From: an uncultured Agathobacter sp.
Lineage (GTDB): Bacteria; Bacillota; Clostridia; Lachnospirales; Lachnospiraceae
Direction of reading: 5' to 3'
DNA length: 64,000 nt
Assembly (NCBI GenBank): GCA_910587655.1
Contig: CAJUND010000002.1
Location: forward strand, 62,001 to 126,000
Shown: positions 1-7,720 of the stretch, in pieces
How positions within the stretch are numbered: the stretch's first letter is position 1
Layout: every line of letters starts with the position of its first letter
The notes under the pieces: generated by a model
What the model saw: the letters and a program-made list of their open reading frames with translations, nothing else
What the model was told of the DNA's origin: nothing
Databases searched by the model: none
Position numbers and translations under genes: made by a program

Positions 1-531
1 GTCATTGACGCTGTAGAAGGCGTGACTGAGCAGGACGCCAAAATCGCCGGAATTGCGCATGACAGGGGAAAGGGAATTATCATTGCCGTAAACAAATGGG
101 ATGCCATCGAAAAAGATAATTCCACCATGAAAAAACACACGGAACGAATCCGCCAGGTGTTAAGCTTTATGCCGTATGCAGAAATTTTATTTATTTCCGC
201 TAAATCAGGACAGAGATTAAACAAAATATTTGAAATGATTGACCTTGTAATTGAAAACAGTACCATGCGTGTGGCAACCGGGGTTCTCAATGAAATCATT
301 ACAGAAGCGGTCGCCATGCAGCAGCCGCCGACGGACAAGGGAAGAAGCCTGCGCATTTATTATGCGACGCAGGTTTCCGTGAAGCCGCCGACCTTTGTGT
401 TTTTTGTTAATGACAGGAGTCTGATGCATTTTTCCTATACCAGGTATCTGGAGAACCGGCTCAGGGATACCTTTGGGTTCCGGGGAACGGCATTAAAATT
501 TATTGCACGTGAACGAAAGGAGGACAGGTAA
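1..531 (+). CDS. der: Ribosome-associated GTPase Der (EngA), C-terminal part, 5' truncated by window
   Basis: This is the C-terminal part of the double-GTPase Der, which acts in late 50S ribosome assembly. The reading frame is open from base 1 (it begins VIDAVEGVTEQDAKIAG), so the gene starts upstream of the window. Visible parts are the switch II side of the second G domain, the G4 motif NKWD, the G5-like segment ISAKSG, and then the KH-like C-terminal domain (about the last 85 residues), including the conserved segment with KPPTFVFFVND and the GTALKF end. The stop codon TAA overlaps the plsY start (TAATG), which suggests translational coupling. The order der-plsY-gpsA is common in Clostridia. 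Nothing unusual is seen in the visible part. Confidence 0.95.
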   Translation, partial: VIDAVEGVTEQDAKIAGIAHDRGKGIIIAVNKWDAIEKDNSTMKKHTERIRQVLSFMPYAEILFISAKSGQRLNKIFEMIDLVIENSTMRVATGVLNEIITEAVAMQQPPTDKGRSLRIYYATQVSVKPPTFVFFVNDRSLMHFSYTRYLENRLRDTFGFRGTALKFIARERKEDR

Positions 532-1178
532 TGATTGCTGCAAGACTGTTGTCACTGCTGGCGGGGTATGTTTTCGGGCTTTTTCAGACAGCATATCTTT
601 ATGGCAGGACCAAAGGTATTGATATCCGTGACAAGGGAAGCGGCAATGCAGGAACAACAAATTCCATCCGGGTACTCGGCTGGAAAGCGGGGGCGCTTAC
701 ATTTCTCGGGGACTTTTTTAAGGCAGTGCTTGCCGTGCTGCTCGTAAAGCTGGTATTCGGGGAAAGATACGCAGAATCCGTAAAGGTACTGGAACTGTAT
801 GCCGGATTCGGGGCAGTGCTTGGGCATAATTTTCCGTGTTACCTGCAGTTTAGGGGCGGCAAGGGAATCGCCTGCAGCGCCGGGGTGGTGGTTGCCGTCT
901 GTCCGATGGCAGCGCCGGTCAGCCTGGTTTTATTTGTTGCGTCAGTGACGCTTACCAGGTATGTTTCCCTGGGTTCCATTCTTGCAATATGCAGTTTTCT
1001 GGTACAGGTTATTATTTTCGGACAGCTGGGATATCTGCATCTGGAAGGAAACCGGCTGGTGGAATTTTATGCCGTGTGCGCCTGCTTTACCGCGATGGCG
1101 GTCTGGAAGCACCGGGAAAATATCAGGCGGCTGTTAAACGGAACAGAAAATAAACTTGGAATGAAGAAGGAGAGTTAA
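531..1178 (+). CDS. plsY: Acyl-phosphate:glycerol-3-phosphate acyltransferase PlsY
   Basis: PlsY transfers the acyl group from acyl-phosphate (made by PlsX) to glycerol 3-phosphate, giving lysophosphatidic acid at the inner face of the membrane. The 215-residue protein has the family length and several hydrophobic helices. The three conserved loops are visible: GSGNAGTTNSIR near residue 37, GHNFPCYLQFRGGKGIA near residue 97, and a late segment around WKHRENIRRLL. The ATG at 531 shares its first base with the der stop; the AAAGGAGG just upstream fits it. The next gene, gpsA, makes the acceptor substrate of PlsY, so the pair catalyses consecutive steps. Confidence 0.95.
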   Translation: MIAARLLSLLAGYVFGLFQTAYLYGRTKGIDIRDKGSGNAGTTNSIRVLGWKAGALTFLGDFFKAVLAVLLVKLVFGERYAESVKVLELYAGFGAVLGHNFPCYLQFRGGKGIACSAGVVVAVCPMAAPVSLVLFVASVTLTRYVSLGSILAICSFLVQVIIFGQLGYLHLEGNRLVEFYAVCACFTAMAVWKHRENIRRLLNGTENKLGMKKES

Positions 1179-1179
1179 A

Positions 1180-2190
1180 GTGGAGGCAGCAGTAATTGGA
1201 GCTGGAAGCTGGGGAATTGCCCTTGCGAAACTGTTATGTACCAATGGAAATGATGTAACCGTATGGTCGGTTATGGAAGATGAAATTGCAATGTTAAAAG
1301 AACACCATGAGCATCTGGATAAGCTTCCGGGGGTAAAGCTTCCGGACCAGATTACCTATACGACAGATCTTTCCGAGGCTGTTACAGGCAGGGATGTGAT
1401 TGTGCTTGCCGTACCGTCCGTGTATACAAGAAGCACTGCAGAACAGATGGCTGAATTTGTTACGGAGGGACAGATTATTGTCTGCGTGGCAAAAGGAATC
1501 GAGGAACAGACACTTATGACGCTTTCAGAAGTGGTGGAGCAGGTCATTCCAAAAGCGGATGTCGCAGTGATGTGCGGACCGTCCCATGCAGAAGAAGTGG
1601 GTACCGGTCTTCCTACCACGGTGGTTGCGGGCGCAAGGCATAAAAAAACTGCTGAAAAACTGCAGGATTTATTTATGAACGAGGTGTTCCGCGTATACAC
1701 AAGCCCGGATATGCTCGGCATGGAACTTGGCGGTTCCTTAAAAAACGTGATTGCACTTGCGGCCGGAATGGCGGACGGTCTCGGATACGGGGACAACACC
1801 AAGGCGGCGTTAATCACAAGGGGAATTGCAGAGATTGGCGTCCTTGCCGTAAAGATGGGGGCGCATATGGAAACCCTCTGCGGCCTGACCGGAATCGGCG
1901 ATTTAATTGTTACCTGTGAAAGCAAGCACAGCCGGAACAGAAAAGCCGGTATGCTGATTGGACAGGGAAAGAGCATGCAGGAGGCAACCGAAGAGGTCAA
2001 GATGGTTGTGGAGGGAATTTATTCCGCAAAAGCAGCCCTTGCCCTTGCAGGAAAATACGGGGTGGAACTTCCGATTATCGAACAGGTCAACCAGGTACTC
2101 TTTGAGAACAGGCCTGCCAAAGAAGCTGTCAGGGACCTGATGATCCGGCAGAAGCGTGTGGAGCATCTGGACCTGGAGTGGGAGGAATAA
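1180..2190 (+). CDS. gpsA: NAD(P)H-dependent glycerol-3-phosphate dehydrogenase GpsA
   Basis: GpsA reduces dihydroxyacetone phosphate to sn-glycerol 3-phosphate in the cytoplasm, the acceptor used by PlsY encoded just upstream. The start is GTG at 1180, one base after the plsY stop, with AAGAAGGAG at 1164-1172 as ribosome binding site. The Rossmann motif GAGSWGIALAKLL lies at residues 7-19. The conserved GPSHAEEV segment lies near residue 135, the catalytic-lysine segment GGSLKNVIALAAG near residue 185, and the substrate site GLTGIGDLIVTC near residue 235. The length of 336 residues is normal. Many Lachnospiraceae have spoIVA after gpsA; here dut follows instead. Confidence 0.96.
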   Translation: MEAAVIGAGSWGIALAKLLCTNGNDVTVWSVMEDEIAMLKEHHEHLDKLPGVKLPDQITYTTDLSEAVTGRDVIVLAVPSVYTRSTAEQMAEFVTEGQIIVCVAKGIEEQTLMTLSEVVEQVIPKADVAVMCGPSHAEEVGTGLPTTVVAGARHKKTAEKLQDLFMNEVFRVYTSPDMLGMELGGSLKNVIALAAGMADGLGYGDNTKAALITRGIAEIGVLAVKMGAHMETLCGLTGIGDLIVTCESKHSRNRKAGMLIGQGKSMQEATEEVKMVVEGIYSAKAALALAGKYGVELPIIEQVNQVLFENRPAKEAVRDLMIRQKRVEHLDLEWEE

Positions 2191-2195
2191 AAACC

Positions 2196-2630
2196 ATGGA
2201 AACAATCCGCATCAAGTACTTTACTGACCAGATTGAACCGCTGGACTATATTGACGGAAAGTCCGACTGGATTGATTTAAGGGCGGCCGAAGAGATGGTT
2301 CTTCACACCGGGGATTTTGCCCTGGTGCCGCTTGGCATCGCCATGGAACTTCCCGAAGGATACGAGGCGCACGTGGTTCCCAGAAGTTCGACATTTAAGA
2401 ACTGGGGGCTGCTGCAGACCAACAGCATGGGAGTCATAGACGGCTCCTACTGCGGGGATAACGATATGTGGCATGTGCCCGTATATGCAACAAGGGATAC
2501 GGTGATTCATGTCAATGACAGGATTGCACAGTTTCGAATTGTAAAAAACCAGCCGAAAATCCGGTTTGAAAAAACGGAACACCTGCATCATGCGGACCGG
2601 GGCGGATTTGGAAGCACAGGAATGAGTTAG
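2196..2630 (+). CDS. dut: dUTP diphosphatase (trimeric dUTPase family)
   Basis: dUTPase hydrolyses dUTP to dUMP and pyrophosphate, keeping uracil out of DNA and feeding dTMP synthesis. An in-frame GTG exists at 2178 inside gpsA, but the ATG at 2196 has GGAGGA at 2180-2185 placed correctly, so I use 2196 (144 residues). The five family motifs are recognisable: DLRAA (motif 1), PRSSTFKNWGL (2), GVIDGSYCGDND (3, with the base-binding Tyr and Asp), NDRIAQFRIV (4) and the P-loop-like RGGFGSTGMS (5). Motif 3 is followed by a slightly longer MWHVPVYAT strand than in the E. coli enzyme. Family assignment is firm. A broader dCTP/dUTP specificity cannot be excluded from sequence. Confidence 0.9.
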   Translation: METIRIKYFTDQIEPLDYIDGKSDWIDLRAAEEMVLHTGDFALVPLGIAMELPEGYEAHVVPRSSTFKNWGLLQTNSMGVIDGSYCGDNDMWHVPVYATRDTVIHVNDRIAQFRIVKNQPKIRFEKTEHLHHADRGGFGSTGMS

Positions 2631-2674
2631 CAGACAGTTCCCTTTCTGGGAATTACATAAAGGAGGATGATGCA

Positions 2675-3316
2675 ATGGAAAACCGCATTGTAAAATTTTA
2701 TTCAAAAGAAAGCAGCCAGCTGGCATTACATGCTATTCCGGGACATTTTGCGACCAGCCATTCCCATATTAATTATTATGTGGATGTGACAAGCCTTAAA
2801 TCCAGGGTAAATGAGGCAAGGGAGGCGGCAAAGGTCCTGTATTCCAGAATGCCGAGAAACAGTTATGTTGACACAATTGTCTGCATGGACGGTACGGAAG
2901 TAATCGCGGCGTTTTTAAGCCAGGAAATCGAGCACGGGGGACTTCTGACTGCAAACCGGCATGAAACCATTTATGTGGTATCACCGGAAATCAACAACAA
3001 TAACCAGATGCTGTTCCGCGATAATAACAAGCCTGCGATTTCAGGAAAACATGTGCTGCTGTTACTTGCGACAACAACAACCGGGGAGACCATCCGCCGG
3101 AGCCTGGAATGCATCCGTTATTACGGCGGCAGCGTTGTGGGAATTGCATCGATATTCAGTACCGTGGATTCCGTGGACGGTATTCAGGTGGAATCTTTGT
3201 TTAATGCACAGGATGTCATGGGATATGAGGCGTATGATGCGCATGACTGCCCGTTCTGTAAAAAAGGGCATCAGATTGAGGCAATGGTAAACGGCTACGG
3301 ATATTCAAAACTGTAG
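2675..3316 (+). CDS. Type I phosphoribosyltransferase-like protein with degenerate PRPP loop
   Basis: The 213-residue protein has the layout of an orotate-type phosphoribosyltransferase: an N-terminal region, VDTIVCMDGTEVIAAFLSQE (a core segment), and HVLLLLATTTTGETIRRSL at the position of the PRPP-binding loop, ending with a CPFCKKG segment. In active type I PRTases the PRPP motif carries two acidic residues directly before the TTG (consensus like VVDDxxTTGxT). Here these positions read L-A-T-T, so the acidic pair that contacts the ribose hydroxyls is missing. It may be a regulatory or binding-only homologue, or use another substrate. ATG 2675 has AAAGGAGGATG upstream. It sits alone between dut and an ABC ATPase, so context gives no pathway. 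Substrate unknown. Confidence 0.7.
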   Translation: MENRIVKFYSKESSQLALHAIPGHFATSHSHINYYVDVTSLKSRVNEAREAAKVLYSRMPRNSYVDTIVCMDGTEVIAAFLSQEIEHGGLLTANRHETIYVVSPEINNNNQMLFRDNNKPAISGKHVLLLLATTTTGETIRRSLECIRYYGGSVVGIASIFSTVDSVDGIQVESLFNAQDVMGYEAYDAHDCPFCKKGHQIEAMVNGYGYSKL

Positions 3317-3473
3317 TCCAAAACATGTGTTGTTTTTTCGTCAAACTGACAATAAGCTGTAAAAATATTTGGCGGTTTGACGGTGGTAAAAATGGACAGA
3401 GTTATGTATGATACTTGTATAAAGAACTGACAGGGGATGACCCCGGAGAAAACATATTAGGAGGATTTTACAA
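3317..3473. other. Intergenic region before the sugar-ABC ATPase
   Basis: This 157-bp spacer holds TTGACG at 3377-3382, TGGACA at 3393-3398 and a TATGAT/TATAAA-rich stretch at 3403-3423. No pair has ideal spacing, so I cannot name one promoter. A short GGGG-ATGA-CCCC hairpin lies at about 3433-3444, just before the AGGAGG of the next gene. Confidence 0.35.
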
Positions 3474-4586
3474 ATGGCAAGTTTATCACTTAAGAATATT
3501 TGCAAAAAATATTCAAACGGATTTGAGGCAGTTAAAGATTTTAACCTGGATGTAGAGGATAAGGAGTTTATTATCTTCGTAGGACCATCCGGATGTGGTA
3601 AGTCAACAACCCTTCGTATGATTGCCGGACTTGAGGAGATTTCTTCCGGTGAACTGATTATCGATGGTAAGGTTATGAACGATGTAGAGCCGAAGGACCG
3701 TGATATTGCGATGGTATTCCAGAACTACGCTCTGTATCCGCACATGACGGTTTTTGATAACATGGCATTTGGTCTGAAACTCAGAAAAGTACCAAAGGAA
3801 GAGATTAAGGCAAAAGTAGAGGAAGCAGCAAGAATCCTTGACCTTGAGAAACTGTTAGACCGTAAGCCGAAGGCTCTTTCCGGCGGACAGAGACAGCGTG
3901 TTGCCATGGGTCGTGCAATTGTCCGTAATCCTAAGGTATTCCTGATGGATGAGCCGTTATCCAACCTGGATGCAAAGCTCCGTGTACAGATGAGATCTGA
4001 GATTGCATCACTGCACAACAGATTAGGCGCTACCATCATCTATGTAACACATGACCAGACAGAGGCTATGACGCTTGGTACAAGAATCGTCGTATTAAAG
4101 GACGGCGTTATCATGCAGGTGGATTCCCCGCAGAAGCTGTACAATGAGCCGAATAACTTATTCGTTGCCGGATTTATCGGTTCCCCGCAGATGAACTTTG
4201 TGGATGCAACCTGCGAGATTAGCGGTGACAGGGCTGTTTTACACTTTGGTGATTACTCAGTTACCCTTTCAGAAAACAAGTCCAAGAAACTGATTGAGGG
4301 CGGCTACAACGGAGCAAAGGTTGTCTTTGGTATCAGACCTGAGGATATTTCGGATAACCCGGAAATGATCCAGAAGAACAGCGACTGTGTTGTTGAATCT
4401 GACGTAACCGGATACGAGCTGCTTGGTGCAGAAGTACTTCTGTATTACACCATTGCCGGAACAAACATGACTGCAAGGGTTGATTCTGATACACCGGCAC
4501 GTTATGGCGATCACATTAAGCTGGCATTTGACCCGGCAAAGATTCATGTTTTTGATAAGGAAACAGAGTTGACAATTACCAACTAG
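3474..4586 (+). CDS. Carbohydrate ABC transporter ATP-binding protein (MsmK/UgpC/MsmX type)
   Basis: This 370-residue ATPase belongs to the CUT1 sugar-importer class that energises oligosaccharide or glycerol-phosphate uptake. It shows Walker A GPSGCGKST (residues 38-46), Q-loop VFQNYALYPHMTV, signature LSGGQRQR, Walker B VFLMDEPLSNLDAKLR and switch His in THDQTEAM. A C-terminal MOP/TOBE-type domain covers about residues 240-370. No permease or binding protein is adjacent. In Firmicutes such an orphan ATPase (MsmX/MsmK) is known to serve several sugar permeases, so a shared multitask ATPase is the likely role (inference). The gene ends in a strong terminator and is followed by a CdaR-like regulator. 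Confidence 0.9.
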   Translation: MASLSLKNICKKYSNGFEAVKDFNLDVEDKEFIIFVGPSGCGKSTTLRMIAGLEEISSGELIIDGKVMNDVEPKDRDIAMVFQNYALYPHMTVFDNMAFGLKLRKVPKEEIKAKVEEAARILDLEKLLDRKPKALSGGQRQRVAMGRAIVRNPKVFLMDEPLSNLDAKLRVQMRSEIASLHNRLGATIIYVTHDQTEAMTLGTRIVVLKDGVIMQVDSPQKLYNEPNNLFVAGFIGSPQMNFVDATCEISGDRAVLHFGDYSVTLSENKSKKLIEGGYNGAKVVFGIRPEDISDNPEMIQKNSDCVVESDVTGYELLGAEVLLYYTIAGTNMTARVDSDTPARYGDHIKLAFDPAKIHVFDKETELTITN

Positions 4587-4616
4587 TTCGTTAAAATTAT
4601 ATAGTTGTAAATTATG

Positions 4617-4647
4617 AAACCGGGTGTGATTATTTACACCCGGTTTT
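4617..4647 (+). terminator. Rho-independent terminator after the ABC ATPase gene
   Basis: A perfect 11-bp stem AAACCGGGTGT (4617-4627) / ACACCCGGTTT (4636-4646) encloses an 8-nt loop and ends in a T-run. The A-rich 5' side could give weak termination on the other strand. The following regulator therefore probably has its own promoter or depends on read-through. Confidence 0.85.
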
Positions 4648-4676
4648 ATCACTTGTCATGTTTCCAGGGGAGAATT

Positions 4677-5774
4677 ATGCTTTCAAATCAGAAGTTACAG
4701 AATTCGTTAGATGAAATAAAAGAAATCAGCCGGATGGATACTGCATTGTTCCATGCGAATGGGAAGCTGGCAGCTGATACACATGGGATAGAAATTAACC
4801 AGACACTGGAGCAGGTGGTACTGGAGTTTGCCGCATCCCTTGCCGAACGGCAGATATACCAGGATTACCATCTGTTTAAAGTAATTGTGGAAGGGGATAC
4901 GGAATATATACTTGTGTGTCATGTACTGGATGATATTTCCGGTATCTGTGCACAGATGGCAGTGTGCCAGATCCGTAATCTTGTCATGAGCTTTGCGGAG
5001 CAGTTTGACCGTAATAATTTTATTCAGAATATTCTACTGGGCAACATGCTGGTGGTGGATATTTTCAGTAAAGCGAAGAAACACCATATCCAGGCGCTGC
5101 CGAGGGTCGTTTTTGTGATTCATACCGGAAACAAACACAATGAAGTGGCAATGGAGCTGGTGAAAAACCTGGCGGATATCCAGCGCGGGGATTTTGTCAC
5201 CAGTGTGGACCAGCACAGTGTGGTACTTATCAAGGATGTTTCCCATATAAACGGGGAAAATATAGAGGAAGAGCTTGCAAAGACGGCCAGTTCCCTTGCA
5301 GATAATATTCATATGGAGGCAATGATTAAGGTCCGTGTCGGCTATGGGAATGTGGTAAACCAGCTGCCGGAACTGACGGAATCTTACCAGGAGGCGAGAA
5401 TGGCGCTTGAGGTAGGACGGGTATTTTATGCTGAAAAGGATACGATATCCTATGGAAAGCTTGGAATTGGAAGACTGATTTACCAGCTTCCGATGAGCCT
5501 GTGCAGTATGTTTATAAAAGAAGTTTTTGGGGAGACAGTTCCGGAAATACTTGATGACGAGGAAGCGATGTCAACAATCAGTAAATTCTTTGAAAACAAC
5601 CTGAATATTTCAGAGACTGCGCGACAGCTTTACGTACACAGAAATACGCTGGTGTACCGTCTGGAGAGGATAGAAAAAGCCATCGGGCTGGATATCCGTA
5701 CATTTGAGGATGCAATGACATTCCGGATTGCGGTTTTAGTTCTCGCCCATATGAAGGATAATAATACAGATTGA
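4677..5774 (+). CDS. CdaR/PucR-type transcriptional regulator (C-terminal HTH_30)
   Basis: This 365-residue protein ends in the PucR-type helix-turn-helix (about residues 305-360), with NISETARQLYVHRNTLVYRL as recognition region. The preceding part resembles the GGDEF-like linker of CdaR-type regulators. The N-terminal sensor is not one I can name. The frame stays open back to 4614, but that would start inside the terminator hairpin; ATG 4677 has AGGGGAG at 4667-4673 and is preferred. Proteins of this class sense sugar acids or other small carbon compounds. Its place behind a shared sugar-ABC ATPase suggests control of carbohydrate uptake, possibly of that ATPase (inference). Confidence 0.82.
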   Translation: MLSNQKLQNSLDEIKEISRMDTALFHANGKLAADTHGIEINQTLEQVVLEFAASLAERQIYQDYHLFKVIVEGDTEYILVCHVLDDISGICAQMAVCQIRNLVMSFAEQFDRNNFIQNILLGNMLVVDIFSKAKKHHIQALPRVVFVIHTGNKHNEVAMELVKNLADIQRGDFVTSVDQHSVVLIKDVSHINGENIEEELAKTASSLADNIHMEAMIKVRVGYGNVVNQLPELTESYQEARMALEVGRVFYAEKDTISYGKLGIGRLIYQLPMSLCSMFIKEVFGETVPEILDDEEAMSTISKFFENNLNISETARQLYVHRNTLVYRLERIEKAIGLDIRTFEDAMTFRIAVLVLAHMKDNNTD

Positions 5775-5790
5775 AACAAGGAGCAGGAAG

Positions 5791-7704
5791 ATGTCAGAAT
5801 ATGATGCAAGCAGTATAGCGGTTTTGGAAGGCCTGGAGGCTGTCAGGAAGCGTCCGGGAATGTATATCGGAAGTGTGACCACCAGGGGGCTGAACCATCT
5901 GATTTATGAGGTTGTGGATAATTCTGTGGACGAGCATCTGGCGGGGGCATGCGATACCATCTGGGTAACGCTTGAAGCAGACGGCTCCTGTACCGTGGAG
6001 GATAACGGACGCGGGATTCCGGTCGGTATGCATGCCAAGGGAGTATCGGCGGCGCGCGTTGTGTTTACCACGCTGCATGCAGGCGGTAAATTTGATAATA
6101 ATGCATATAAAACGAGCGGAGGCCTTCATGGCGTCGGCTCTTCTGTCGTGAATGCACTTTCCACCTATATGGACGTGGAAATCAGCCAGGACGGATACGT
6201 ACACCATGACCGTTATGCGCAGGGAAAACCGGTGGTAAAACTTGAAAACGGACTTCTGCCAAAGACCGGAAAAACCAAAAAAACAGGAACAAAGATTAAT
6301 TTTCTTCCGGACCCGGAGATATTTGAGAAGACAAGGTTCCGCGAAGATGATGTAAAAAGCCGTATGCATGAAACGGCATACCTGAACCCGGAGCTTACCA
6401 TAATTTTTGAGGACTGCAGAAAACCGGTAGTCGAACATATTGAATTTCACGAGCCGGACGGCATTATCGGCTTTGTCAAGGATTTAAATAAAAAGCAGGA
6501 AGTTCTGCATGATGTCATCTACTATAAAGGAGAGAGCGAAGGAATCCAGGTGGAGGCAGCGTTCCAGTATACGAGCGAGTTTCACGAGAATATCCTTGGC
6601 TTTTGCAATAATATCTACAATTCCGAGGGCGGGGCTCATCTGACCGGTTTTAAAACCGCGTTTACCACGATTATCAATTCCTATGCCAGGGAGCTTGGAA
6701 ACTTAAAGGAAAAGGATTCTAATTTTACCGGAGCGGACGTCAGAAACGGCATGACGGCAGTTGTGACAATCAAGCATCCGGACCCGCGATTTGAGGGGCA
6801 GACAAAGACAAAACTGGATAACCAGGATGCAAACCGTGCTACTGCAAAAGTAACGAATGACGAGGTTCCCCTGTTTTTTGACAAAAACCTGGAAACCTTA
6901 AAAACCGTTATCGGCTGTGCGGAAAAAGCGGCAAAAATCCGCAAAGCGGAAGAGAAGGCAAGAACCAATCTTTTAACAAAGCAGAAATTTTCCTTTGATT
7001 CCAACGGAAAGCTGTCCAACTGCGAGAGCCGGGATGCTTCCAAGTGCGAAATCTTTATCGTGGAGGGAGATTCTGCCGGAGGCTCCGCCAAAATGGCAAG
7101 AAACCGTATGTACCAGGCGATTATGCCAATCCGCGGTAAAATCTTAAATGTTGAAAAGGCAAGTATTGACAAGGTGCTTGCCAATGCAGAAATTAAAACT
7201 ATGATTAATGCATTCGGGTGCGGGTTTTCCGAGGGGTATGGAAACGATTTTGACATAACAAAGCTGCGGTATGATAAGATTGTAATTATGGCGGATGCGG
7301 ATGTGGACGGGGCGCATATTTCCACACTGCTGTTAACGCTGTTTTACCGGTTTATGCCGGAGCTGATTTTTGAGGGGCATGTGTATGTTGCCATGCCGCC
7401 TCTGTATAAGGTAATTCCGTCCAGGGGAAAAGAAGAGTATCTGTATGACGACGCCGCGCTGGAAAAATACCGGAAAAAGCACACCGGAAGCTTTACCTTA
7501 CAGCGGTACAAGGGACTGGGCGAGATGGACGCCGACCAGCTCTGGGAGACGACCTTAAACCCGGAAACCAGGGTGATGAAGCGCGTGGAAATCGAGGACG
7601 GACGCATGGCGTCCGATGTGACCGCAATGCTTATGGGAACAGACGTACCGCCGCGGAAAGCCTTTATTTACGAACATGCAAACGATGCAGACCTTGATAT
7701 TTAG
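5791..7704 (+). CDS. parE: DNA topoisomerase IV subunit B (ParE-like type IIA topoisomerase ATPase subunit)
   Basis: This 637-residue subunit carries the GHKL ATPase: EVVDNSVDEHLAG near residue 39, VEDNGRGIP, and GGLHGVGSSVVNAL. The transducer domain contains QTKTKLDNQDA. The TOPRIM domain has EGDSAGGSAK and DADVDGAHIS as metal-binding motifs, and the C-terminal region contains QRYKGLGEMDADQLWETT. With the subunit encoded next it makes an ATP-dependent double-strand-passing enzyme. It is not beside recF/dnaN as gyrB usually is, and its partner lacks a GyrA box, so ParE fits better than GyrB. The start ATG 5791 has AAGGAGCAGGAAG before it, 16 bp after the regulator stop. Confidence 0.85.
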   Translation: MSEYDASSIAVLEGLEAVRKRPGMYIGSVTTRGLNHLIYEVVDNSVDEHLAGACDTIWVTLEADGSCTVEDNGRGIPVGMHAKGVSAARVVFTTLHAGGKFDNNAYKTSGGLHGVGSSVVNALSTYMDVEISQDGYVHHDRYAQGKPVVKLENGLLPKTGKTKKTGTKINFLPDPEIFEKTRFREDDVKSRMHETAYLNPELTIIFEDCRKPVVEHIEFHEPDGIIGFVKDLNKKQEVLHDVIYYKGESEGIQVEAAFQYTSEFHENILGFCNNIYNSEGGAHLTGFKTAFTTIINSYARELGNLKEKDSNFTGADVRNGMTAVVTIKHPDPRFEGQTKTKLDNQDANRATAKVTNDEVPLFFDKNLETLKTVIGCAEKAAKIRKAEEKARTNLLTKQKFSFDSNGKLSNCESRDASKCEIFIVEGDSAGGSAKMARNRMYQAIMPIRGKILNVEKASIDKVLANAEIKTMINAFGCGFSEGYGNDFDITKLRYDKIVIMADADVDGAHISTLLLTLFYRFMPELIFEGHVYVAMPPLYKVIPSRGKEEYLYDDAALEKYRKKHTGSFTLQRYKGLGEMDADQLWETTLNPETRVMKRVEIEDGRMASDVTAMLMGTDVPPRKAFIYEHANDADLDI

Positions 7705-7720
7705 CAGGGAGGAAGAGTAA

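Noticed and set aside
1356..2000. - strand frame of 214 codons opposite gpsA
   Set aside because: The + strand gene has all motifs of the family; the reverse frame is a composition shadow, as are the - strand frames opposite parE, parC, groEL and gltB.
4614..4676. Earlier start for the CdaR-type regulator
   Set aside because: It would start inside the preceding terminator hairpin without a ribosome binding site; ATG 4677 has one.
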